Origin: Elusimicrobiota bacterium
GTDB taxonomy: Bacteria > Elusimicrobiota > Elusimicrobia > UBA1565 > UBA9628
NCBI GenBank assembly: GCA_026388095.1
Contig: JAPLKL010000069.1
Location: 72,117-108,686, forward strand
Length of the DNA stretch: 36,570 nt
Reading direction: 5' to 3'
The number at the start of each line of letters is the position of its first letter. The first letter of the stretch is position 1. The position numbers and the translations under genes are program-made. Under the pieces are notes generated by a model, which saw nothing but the letters and a program-made list of their open reading frames with translations, did no database searches and was not told the origin of the DNA. Below are positions 7,186-13,945 of this stretch, piece by piece.

Positions 7186-7729
7186 GCCATCGGCCCGACC
7201 CGCCAGCGGGCTGCTGACAAACCCGCAATAACTGCGGGGGCGCATGCCGGTCCGTGCCCGTATACCAACTGGCCGCCCAGTTGATACGAGGGAGCAGTCG
7301 AGGCGACTGTGTCCGGACACAGCATGGCCCAGGGTATAGACCAGACGGATAGCCGACGGACCAGGCCCGGTGCCCCGCTTTGATCTCAGCCGCGCGCCTG
7401 CCCTCAAGGAAGGCGGGCGGGTACCGTGCGTCCACAAGGCACGGAAGCGGGTCGGCAGGATCGCTTCAGCCCGACACGCCTTAGGCTGTCTTCCCCGATA
7501 ACGCAGGACCGGCAGGCCGCATTGTGCTGCTTCAGAAGATGGCAGAGCCAAATGGTCCTGCCGCCCAGACACTCCGTGTCTGGCGGTTGCGGGCGAGCAA
7601 AGCTCGCCCGCGAGCAAGACGGACTTCATCAGCACCCTGGAAAGGGCTAGGACTTGTGGCCGGCCCCGATGGGCCATCCGACCCTCGCCGCAGGATGGCA
7701 TCCGTCTATACTATCGTGAGAACTCTCAC
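7185..7729 (+). ncRNA. Gene-free, hairpin-dense region; candidate large structured RNA (about 490 nt)
   Basis: No convincing protein is encoded here on either strand, but inverted repeats are packed through the region. A terminal helix joins 7185-7193 to 7666-7675 (one bulge). Inside lie 7246-7255 with 7356-7366 (10 bp, one bulge); 7259-7288 (12 bp with a 2-nt bulge); 7295-7309; a 16-nt perfect palindrome 7307-7322; 7395-7402 with 7412-7419; 7424-7429 with 7439-7444; 7451-7455 with 7471-7475; 7503-7510 with 7554-7561; 7561-7586; 7589-7611 (10 bp, AAA loop); and 7635-7646 (GGAA tetraloop). The T7399-G7415 pair works only as G-U on the plus strand, favouring that strand. I could not match it to RNase P, tmRNA, SRP, 6S, or group I or II introns. 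It may be a free RNA or a long leader of the next gene. Confidence 0.5.
7707..7729 (+). promoter_or_regulatory. -10-like box and hairpin directly before the TrpF-like gene
   Basis: TATACT at 7707-7712 resembles a -10 box, but no -35 box is seen at 16-18 nt upstream. GTGAG (7716-7720) and CTCAC (7725-7729) form a small hairpin that ends exactly at the ATG (7730-7732), where a ribosome binding site would be expected and none is evident. If transcription starts after this -10 box, the leader would be very short. Confidence 0.3.
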
Positions 7730-9064
7730 ATGCTGACCACCTTGTTCCTAGCTCTGGCCGCGCTCCCCGGGCCGAGCTGCTCGGCCGCCGTGGTGCGGAC
7801 CTCCGTCCAGACCGGCGCCGCTGCGACCGCGATCCCCGTCATATCCGCCAACGCCGCCGATTTCGGACACGGAGCAGTTTCCCTCATGGCCCCGGCCTCT
7901 CTTTCCAATGCGTTTGCCATACCGCAGGCTCCGAAGGTCGCGGGCGCCAAAGTCACAGTGAGCGCCGCCGCGATCCTGCCTGCGGCGCCCATCTTCGCGG
8001 CGCAGGCCGGGGTCATGGCCGCGGCGCCGGGCCCAGGCGCCGCTCCCGCGTCTCCCATCGTCGAAACGCCCCAGGTCGCACTTGAGTCCGAAGGCGCTGC
8101 CGTGAAGACACCGATCGCCTCGACCCAGGACCCCAGCTTGGTGGACCGCCTGGCCAAGGCCGTGGAGACGCCGCAGGCGGACATCTTCGACAACTCCGTC
8201 CGCAGCGCCGCCCCCGGGGTCAAGGTCTGCGGGGTCAACGAGAAGGCCAGCGTGCTTGCGGCGCTGAGCGCCGCGCGCAGCGCCCAGGCCGACAACCTGA
8301 TCATCGGCCTGCTGGTCGGCATCACCCATTTCTCCCGGGAGAAGGTCGCCACCAAGGACGCCCCCGAGCTGGTCCGCTACATCCGCGACACGTCCAAGAG
8401 CATGGGCGTGCCGGTCCGGATCGCCTTCGTGACGCACGCCGTGCGCGCGGCCTCGCTGATCGGGATGATCGGCCGGATCGCTCGGCGCGTCCAGCCCGGC
8501 CGGGCCGGGCGCTCCTCTCCCGCCGACATCATCCAGATCCACGACGCCATGCCGCTCGGAGAGATCGCCAAGGTCAAGAAAGCCTTCCCCGGGTCCAAGA
8601 TCATCAAGGCCCTGAGCCTCCCGCGGACCGGGGAGCCGGCCGACCTGGGCGGGCTGCTCGCTCAGGCCGTCGCGCTGGCTTCGCAGCCGTTCATCGACGG
8701 ATTACTGCTGGATTCGGCCAATCCCGCCCGGGACCAGATCGGAGGCACCGGCCTGACCAACGACTGGAACGTCGCCCGTTCCATCATCGACCGGGTGCAC
8801 GAGCAGACCGGCAAGCCCGTGGCCTTGGCCGGCGGGCTGAATCCGGAGAACGCGACGGCGGCGTTCGCGGCGACCCACGCGGACATGCTCGACGCCAATT
8901 CCGGCTTCCGCCTGGACCCCGAGCACTCGGCGCTCAAGGACCCCGCCGCGATCTTCTCCGTGCTCCGGCAGATGAAGGGCGAGGTCTCTCTTTACTTCCG
9001 GAAGCTCTGGGCGCGAATGCCGCCGCAGGCTCAGACTTCCAGCCGGGAGGTCAGGAAGGCGTAG
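7730..9064 (+). CDS. TrpF-like phosphoribosylanthranilate isomerase barrel with exported-type N-terminal extension
   Basis: Residues about 163-415 of this 444-residue protein match the TrpF barrel. VKVCGVNE carries the general-base Cys (Cys167), LLLDS carries the general-acid Asp (Asp328), GGTGLTNDW lies at 338-346, and the phosphate-binding loop AGGLNPEN is at 367-374. These are the residues that perform the Amadori rearrangement of phosphoribosylanthranilate in tryptophan synthesis. The oddity is the first 160 residues: a signal-peptide-like start (MLTTLFLALAALPGPSCSA) and then a long Ala/Pro/Val-rich low-complexity stretch. A normal TrpF is about 200 residues and cytoplasmic. No other trp gene is near. 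It may be an exported barrel with another role. The 3' end overlaps the convergent membrane-protein gene by 34 nt. Confidence 0.75.
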   Translation: MLTTLFLALAALPGPSCSAAVVRTSVQTGAAATAIPVISANAADFGHGAVSLMAPASLSNAFAIPQAPKVAGAKVTVSAAAILPAAPIFAAQAGVMAAAPGPGAAPASPIVETPQVALESEGAAVKTPIASTQDPSLVDRLAKAVETPQADIFDNSVRSAAPGVKVCGVNEKASVLAALSAARSAQADNLIIGLLVGITHFSREKVATKDAPELVRYIRDTSKSMGVPVRIAFVTHAVRAASLIGMIGRIARRVQPGRAGRSSPADIIQIHDAMPLGEIAKVKKAFPGSKIIKALSLPRTGEPADLGGLLAQAVALASQPFIDGLLLDSANPARDQIGGTGLTNDWNVARSIIDRVHEQTGKPVALAGGLNPENATAAFAATHADMLDANSGFRLDPEHSALKDPAAIFSVLRQMKGEVSLYFRKLWARMPPQAQTSSREVRKA

Positions 9065-9987
9065 TAGAAGAGCACCTTGGACGGCCAATCGCACAACAGC
9101 CCGGACCAGAAGGCCATGCGCGGGTCGTCTGAGGCTCCGAATATCTTGAGCAGGAGCAGTGTCCCGAACACGCGGAAAGCCGCCGCGGCCAGGACCGGCC
9201 GGCTGCGCCGCATCGGCTCGTCGCTGTAGATGTGCCGGTCGCGCCAGGTCACCCACGAGAATATCCCCAGAGCCGCGAGCCAGAAGGTCTCCACTGTGTA
9301 GGACAGGACCTTGGGCGCCGATAAGCCCAGACACGCCTCGGCCAACAGCCCCGAGCCCACGAACCACAAGCCCAGCCCCGCCAGGACCCAGACCCACGCC
9401 GGATGGTGGTAGGAGGGCTCATCCAGGCTGCGCCGGTAGCGGCGCCACAGCCACACCGCCGCGCCCGCCAGCAGCAGGTCGTCGATGAGCCACATCGGCC
9501 CCAGGGAATGCTCCACCCGGAAATGGCCGAAAGCCGACTTCCAGAGATAGACCACGGCCACGAGCGCCGGGATGCCGACCACCAGCGCCTTCTGCCCCGG
9601 CAAGCCCGCCGGCTCCTCATCCCGGGGCACCAAGGCCTGCAGGCAGTGCAGCCAAACCACCACGGTCATGCCCCACTCCAGCGGCCCGCCCAGCACCGCC
9701 ACCCAGTCCAGCCCGGAGATGGCGAAGCTGTCCTGCATCCGCTTGGTCAACAGGCCGTCGTAGACGAAGGAGAAGGCGCCGCCCAACAGGAACACCTGCC
9801 CGTCGCTCAAGGCCCGGCGCGTCACCCGCCCCTCGATGAACAGGTAGAGCCAGAGGTAGGGAAAGACCAGCGTGCGCCACTCGGCGAGGACTCCGACGCC
9901 GCGCGAGAGCACCAGGCCGCTCAAAAGCGGCCCCAGGATCAGGGCCGCGGCCAGACGCAGCAGGGCTCTCTTATTTTGTCCCAGCAA
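9031..9987 (-). CDS. Polytopic membrane protein of unknown function
   Basis: I do not recognise this 318-residue protein. It has roughly nine or ten hydrophobic segments (for example near 10-28, 63-80, 105-120, 134-154, 163-181, 198-223, 232-247, 266-286 and 293-314), with short polar loops and no soluble domain. It appears to start at TTG 9987, inside the end of ridA (17-nt overlap), and is the last gene of the long minus-strand block. The non-ATG start makes the exact N-terminus unsure. Its stop lies inside the last codons of the convergent TrpF-like gene. Confidence 0.65.
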   Translation of the reverse strand: MLGQNKRALLRLAAALILGPLLSGLVLSRGVGVLAEWRTLVFPYLWLYLFIEGRVTRRALSDGQVFLLGGAFSFVYDGLLTKRMQDSFAISGLDWVAVLGGPLEWGMTVVVWLHCLQALVPRDEEPAGLPGQKALVVGIPALVAVVYLWKSAFGHFRVEHSLGPMWLIDDLLLAGAAVWLWRRYRRSLDEPSYHHPAWVWVLAGLGLWFVGSGLLAEACLGLSAPKVLSYTVETFWLAALGIFSWVTWRDRHIYSDEPMRRSRPVLAAAAFRVFGTLLLLKIFGASDDPRMAFWSGLLCDWPSKVLFYYAFLTSRLEV

Positions 9988-10354
9988 ACGCCACCGCCTC
10001 GATCTCCACGGCGGCGCCCTTGGGCAGGGCCGCCACCTGCACGGCCGCCCGGGCCGGGCAAGGGGCCGGGAAATGTCTCGCGTACACCTCGTTCATGGCC
10101 GCGAACTGCTTCAGGTCCGTCATGAAGACCGTGGTCTTGACCACATCCTTCATCTCCAGACCGGCCTGGCCCAGGATGGCGGCCACGTTGCGCAGACAAA
10201 GCTCCGTCTGCTCCGCCACTGGCGCGGGCATGGCCCCGCCCGCTGGATCCAACGGCAGCTGTCCCGAGACGAAGACCCAGTCCCCCGCTTGGACCGCCTG
10301 GGAGTAGGGCCCGATAGCCTGCGGCGCGCCGGACGTCGCGATCGCGGTCCTCAT
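9971..10354 (-). CDS. ridA: RidA/YjgF-family enamine/imine deaminase
   Basis: The 127-residue protein is a full-length member of the RidA family, trimeric enzymes that hydrolyse the reactive 2-aminoacrylate and related enamines made by PLP enzymes. Seen motifs are GPYSQAVQAGDWVFVSGQ near the N-terminus, and PARAAVQVAALPKGAAVEIEA at the C-terminus. Arg102 and Glu117 correspond to the substrate-binding Arg105 and Glu120 of the E. coli enzyme. ATG 10354 overlaps the rho stop (ATGA at 10351-10354), so translation is likely coupled to rho. Confidence 0.93.
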   Translation of the reverse strand: MRTAIATSGAPQAIGPYSQAVQAGDWVFVSGQLPLDPAGGAMPAPVAEQTELCLRNVAAILGQAGLEMKDVVKTTVFMTDLKQFAAMNEVYARHFPAPCPARAAVQVAALPKGAAVEIEAVAFAGTK

Positions 10355-11487
10355 TTGAGCGAGGCCAGCAGAGCCTTGTTGGTCTTGTGCGTCATCAGCA
10401 GGTCGTGCATGGCCTTGGTCGCATCCAGCTCGCTCAGCGGCGCCAAGGCGCGGCGCAGCTTATAGACGCCCTCCAGGATGTCGGGAGGCAGGAGCTTCTC
10501 CTCCTTGCGAGTGCCGGTGTCGCGCACCTTCAGGGCCGGGAAGATGCGCATCTCGGCCGCCGAGCGGAAGAGCACCAGCTCCATGTTCCCCGTGCCCTTG
10601 AACTCCTGGAAGATGATGTCGTCCATGCGGGAGCCCGTGTCGACCAGGATGGAGGCGAGGATGGTCAAAGACCCCCCCTCCTCCAGCTTGCGCGCGGCGC
10701 CGAAGAAGCGCCGCGGGATCTCCATGGCCCGCGAGTCCAGGCCGCCGCTCATCGTGCGGTTGCCCACGGCGAACTGGTTGTGCACGCGCGCCAAGCGGGT
10801 CAGCGAGTCGAGCAGGATGAGCACGTCGGCGCCCTGCGCCGCCGCCGTGATGGCCGCGCGCATGAGGTTCTCGGCGACCTCCCGGTGGCGCTCATAGGCC
10901 TGGTCGCTCGACGAGGCCCAGACCTCGGCCGGCACGCTGCGCTTGAAGTCCGTCACCTCCTCGGGCCGCTCGTCGATGAGCAGGCAGAACTGCTTGATGG
11001 CCGGGTCCACGCCGTGGACCGCGTTGGATATCTGCTTGAGGAAGGTCGTCTTGCCGGCCTTGGGCGGCGAGACGATCAGGCCCCGGGTGCCCTTGCCGAT
11101 GGGGCAGAGCAGGTCCAAGGCCCGCATGGACGGGTCCGTCGAGCCCTTCTCCAGGTTGATCCACTGATGCGGATCGACCGGAGTCTTCTCCATGAACGCG
11201 ACCTCGTCGGCCGTGCGCACCGGCTGAGCCGGAGGACGCGGGACGTTGGGCTGGCCGCCGTGCGGCTGCGGCCGGCGCTGCTGATGCTGGTGCTGCGGGT
11301 TCTGCTGATGCTGCGGGTTGCCGCCGCCGCCGCCGCCGCGCCGCCGGCGGAACCGGAAGTGCCGGCCGCCGTGGCCCCCGTGCCCTCCGCCGTGCCCATG
11401 GCCGCCAGGCCCGGGCTGGCCGCCCTGATTGCCTGAGCCGCCGCCCGGTTGACCGCCGCCTTGTCCGCCCGCCTTGTCTTCGTTCAT
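10351..11487 (-). CDS. rho: Transcription termination factor Rho lacking the N-terminal OB-fold
   Basis: From about residue 94 the protein is clear Rho. The PIGKGTRGLIV stretch is followed by Walker A PPKAGKTT (141-148), the catalytic Glu region DERPEEVTDF (172-181), Walker B VLILLDS (222-228), the RNA-contacting loop MSGGLDSRAMEIPRRFFGAA, and GTGNMEL. This RecA-type ring motor moves along RNA and ends transcription. The family's N-terminal part (helix bundle plus cold-shock-like primary RNA-binding domain, about 115 residues in E. coli) is absent. It is replaced by about 90 residues rich in Gly, His, Gln and Arg, including HFRFRRRR. The start is firm: AAGGA lies just before ATG 11487, and murI ends only 50 nt upstream, leaving no room for the missing domain. 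It overlaps ridA by 4 nt. Confidence 0.93.
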   Translation of the reverse strand: MNEDKAGGQGGGQPGGGSGNQGGQPGPGGHGHGGGHGGHGGRHFRFRRRRGGGGGGNPQHQQNPQHQHQQRRPQPHGGQPNVPRPPAQPVRTADEVAFMEKTPVDPHQWINLEKGSTDPSMRALDLLCPIGKGTRGLIVSPPKAGKTTFLKQISNAVHGVDPAIKQFCLLIDERPEEVTDFKRSVPAEVWASSSDQAYERHREVAENLMRAAITAAAQGADVLILLDSLTRLARVHNQFAVGNRTMSGGLDSRAMEIPRRFFGAARKLEEGGSLTILASILVDTGSRMDDIIFQEFKGTGNMELVLFRSAAEMRIFPALKVRDTGTRKEEKLLPPDILEGVYKLRRALAPLSELDATKAMHDLLMTHKTNKALLASLK

Positions 11488-11537
11488 GTTCCTTACCTCT
11501 CCATACAGCCCGACCTATCCAGTCGGAAATCGTCGCG

Positions 11538-12338
11538 TCAATCGAACGCGTGCAGCTCAACGCTCCCCACCCGCACTCCCAGCAGACGCCGCGCCAGCTT
11601 CAAGAACCGCCGGGGAGCATCGGAGACGAAGAACCGGCGCCGCCCGCGACCGCCCGCCCGGCGCAGCCCCAGGCTCAGAAGCAGGCGCTCCGTCTCCAGG
11701 GCGGTCTGCTCCGCCGAGTCGATGAGGCGGACGCGCGGCCCCATGATGCGCCGCAGGACTCCTTTGAGGAGCGGGTAATGCGTGCAGCCCAAAACCAAGG
11801 TGTCGATGCCCGAGCGCTTGAGGCCGCCCAGATAGGCGCGGGCCACCAGCGTCGTGGCTTGGCGGCTCCACCAGCCCTCCTCCACGAGCGGCACGAAGAG
11901 CGGGCAGGCCGCGGTCGCCACGCGCACGCCGGGCAGGCGCGAGCGCAGCGCCGCCGTGTAAGCCCCCGAAGCGATCGTCGCTTCGGTGCCGATGATGCCC
12001 ACGTGCCCGTTGCGCGTGGCCGCGGCCGCGGCGTCGGCCCCGGGCTGGATCACGCCCAGCACCGGCACCTCGAGGCTCCGCGCCACCGCGCGCAAGGCCA
12101 GGGCCGAGGAGGTGTTGCAGGCCACGACCAAGGCCTTGATGCGCTTACCGGCCAGGAAACGCGCGACCTCCAAGGAGTAGCGGGTCACGGTCTCCCGGGA
12201 CTTGGATCCGTAGGGGACATGGGCGGTGTCGCCGAAGTAGATCAGGTTCTCCTCCGGCATGCGGCGGCTCACCGCCTCGAGCACGGTCAGCCCGCCCAGT
12301 CCCGAGTCGAAGATCCCGATCGGTCTATCCTTCATCAT
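11538..12338 (-). CDS. murI: Glutamate racemase
   Basis: MurI converts L- to D-glutamate for peptidoglycan precursors. The 266-residue protein has IGIFDSGLGGLTVL at the N-terminus and the two catalytic cysteines in ACNTSSA (Cys74) and GCTHYPLL (Cys185), with the family's normal length. ATG 12338 overlaps the stop of the amidase gene (ATGA), and a second ATG follows directly at 12335, so either may be used. The pairing with an amidase and the upstream elongation genes places it in cell-wall metabolism. The basic segment RRAGGRGRRRFF near residue 230 is more Arg-rich than usual. Confidence 0.95.
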   Translation of the reverse strand: MMKDRPIGIFDSGLGGLTVLEAVSRRMPEENLIYFGDTAHVPYGSKSRETVTRYSLEVARFLAGKRIKALVVACNTSSALALRAVARSLEVPVLGVIQPGADAAAAATRNGHVGIIGTEATIASGAYTAALRSRLPGVRVATAACPLFVPLVEEGWWSRQATTLVARAYLGGLKRSGIDTLVLGCTHYPLLKGVLRRIMGPRVRLIDSAEQTALETERLLLSLGLRRAGGRGRRRFFVSDAPRRFLKLARRLLGVRVGSVELHAFD

Positions 12339-13945
12339 CGCGCGGCGCTCCGGGCGCTCTGGGCCAGCCAGCCCTGGCGCTTGGCATAATCCACCAGGCC
12401 GGCGTATATCCCATCGACGAGGCGGCTGCGGTAGCGCGGGCTGCCCAGCTTGGCCTCGTCGCGGCGGTTGCTGAGGAAAGCCATCTCGATGAGGACCGCG
12501 GGAGCGTCGGTGCCGCGCAGCACGTAGAACCCCGCCTGCTTGACCCCGCGCTGCGCCAAGTCCACCCGCTTGTGCAGGTCCCGCGCCACCAGGGCCGCCA
12601 GTTCGGATGCGGCGTTGATGCTCTCGGTCTTGATCATGGCGTGCAGGATCAGCTCCGCCTCCGCATCGGCGGGAGTCTTGCCCTCCAACTCCAAGGAGGA
12701 GTTCTCGAACTGGGCCAGGCGCTCGGCTTCCGGGTCCGAGGCCTTCTCCGACATGAAATAGACCTCGAAGCCGTTCTCCCTGGCATTGCGGTGAGCGTTG
12801 CAGTGCAGGGAGACGAAGAGGTCGGCATGCCCGTCGTTGGCGAGCCGGGAGCGCTCGTCTAGAGGGACGAAGGTGTCGTCGTTGCGCGTGAGCATGACCT
12901 CGAAGACCCGCTCCTGCTCCAGGAGCTTGGCCAGCTCCTTGGCCGCGGCCAGGTTGACATCCTTCTCCAGGGTCCCCCGCCGGCCCGTGGCCCCCCCGTC
13001 CTTGCCTCCATGCCCAGCGTCTATGATGATGATGCGGCGCAGGGGCTCGCCGGCCGGCACGGCCGCGGAGACAGGGGCGGCGGCGGGAGCGGCCGCCGGC
13101 CGGACCGCGGCGGCCGTGGAGGCCAAGACGGGGGCGGCCGGGGCCGCCGGCGGAGCTCCGGCCGCGCTGGGAGCATCGTCCTCAGAACCCTCCGGCACCA
13201 CCTTCCCGGGGTCCGCGGCAGAGATCTCCAGGGCCAGGCGCCGCGGCTCGGAGAGCTCGCGCAAACGCCACTTCAGGCCGGGCCGGGCGAAGCGCACGCT
13301 CCAGCGCACGGCCTTGGGCTCCTGGCGCAGGCCGAAGCTTGCGACCAGGCCGTCATCGACCGTCTCCTGCTCGGAGGACTCGATGACGCCGAAAGGGATG
13401 CTCACCTCGACTCCCTGGACGCCGCGCGCGGCCGCGCTGTGTCCCAGCGGCTTCTTGAGCTCCAAGACCACCCGGGTGTAGTCCTGGTAGGAGTACCAGC
13501 GCACGCCGCCCACGCTGCTGCGCCGGTCAACGGTCAAGAGCCGCGCGCGCGCGTCGAAGCGGCTCTCCATCCCGGAAAGCTCGCTGAAATCCTTCCCCAG
13601 GAAGAAGGCGAGCGGCGCGTAGGCCTGCGCGGCGCGCAGCAGCACCGGATCCTCCAAAGAGACCGTCCGGCCGTCGATCGAGGCTTCGGCGGAGCCCGCC
13701 ACCAGCTGCAGGACCCGGCTCCGGAAGCCGAACTGCACCCGCCCCGAGACCGGATACCAGTACACCTGTCCGCCGTAGAGCTCACCGACCTGCTTGGCGT
13801 TGATGAACAGGCGACCGCCGACCTTATAGGCGGTCAGCGGCTCGTGATAGCGGCCGCCGAGCGTGACCTGCAGCTCCTCGCCGCGCGCGCCGGCGGCGGC
13901 GAGGAGGAGGGACAGCGTCAACGTCCAGAATCGCGCGGGCATCAT
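12335..13945 (-). CDS. N-acetylmuramoyl-L-alanine amidase with AMIN domain
   Basis: A 536-residue exported wall hydrolase that cuts between the lactyl group and the stem peptide. Residues 1-22 form a signal peptide. Residues about 30-140 resemble the copper-amine-oxidase-type N-terminal domain, 145-245 an AMIN targeting domain, and 250-300 a Pro/Ala linker. The zinc-dependent amidase_3 domain fills 303-525: IIIDAGHGGKDGG with His312, LEKDVNL with Glu327, VSLHCNAH with His381, and VLIEMAFLSN with catalytic Glu487. All key residues are present. The start codon overlaps the RNase E/G stop (ATGA at 13942-13945), and its stop overlaps murI in the same way. Confidence 0.92.
   Translation of the reverse strand: MMPARFWTLTLSLLLAAAGARGEELQVTLGGRYHEPLTAYKVGGRLFINAKQVGELYGGQVYWYPVSGRVQFGFRSRVLQLVAGSAEASIDGRTVSLEDPVLLRAAQAYAPLAFFLGKDFSELSGMESRFDARARLLTVDRRSSVGGVRWYSYQDYTRVVLELKKPLGHSAAARGVQGVEVSIPFGVIESSEQETVDDGLVASFGLRQEPKAVRWSVRFARPGLKWRLRELSEPRRLALEISAADPGKVVPEGSEDDAPSAAGAPPAAPAAPVLASTAAAVRPAAAPAAAPVSAAVPAGEPLRRIIIIDAGHGGKDGGATGRRGTLEKDVNLAAAKELAKLLEQERVFEVMLTRNDDTFVPLDERSRLANDGHADLFVSLHCNAHRNARENGFEVYFMSEKASDPEAERLAQFENSSLELEGKTPADAEAELILHAMIKTESINAASELAALVARDLHKRVDLAQRGVKQAGFYVLRGTDAPAVLIEMAFLSNRRDEAKLGSPRYRSRLVDGIYAGLVDYAKRQGWLAQSARSAAR

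Noticed and set aside
7222-7243. Intrinsic terminator on the minus strand
   Set aside because: CCCGCA/TGCGGG is followed on the minus strand by only TTTGT, and no minus-strand gene ends here.
7185-7675. Small inverted-repeat transposable element (MITE)
   Set aside because: The ends pair, but no target-site duplication is seen and the inside is a series of ordered helices, not a simple two-ended repeat. Not fully excluded.
7185-7700. tmRNA, RNase P RNA, SRP RNA, 6S RNA or group I/II intron
   Set aside because: I looked for their conserved cores on both strands (for example the RNase P GAAAGTCC core, tRNA-like T-arm, intron domain V) and found none.
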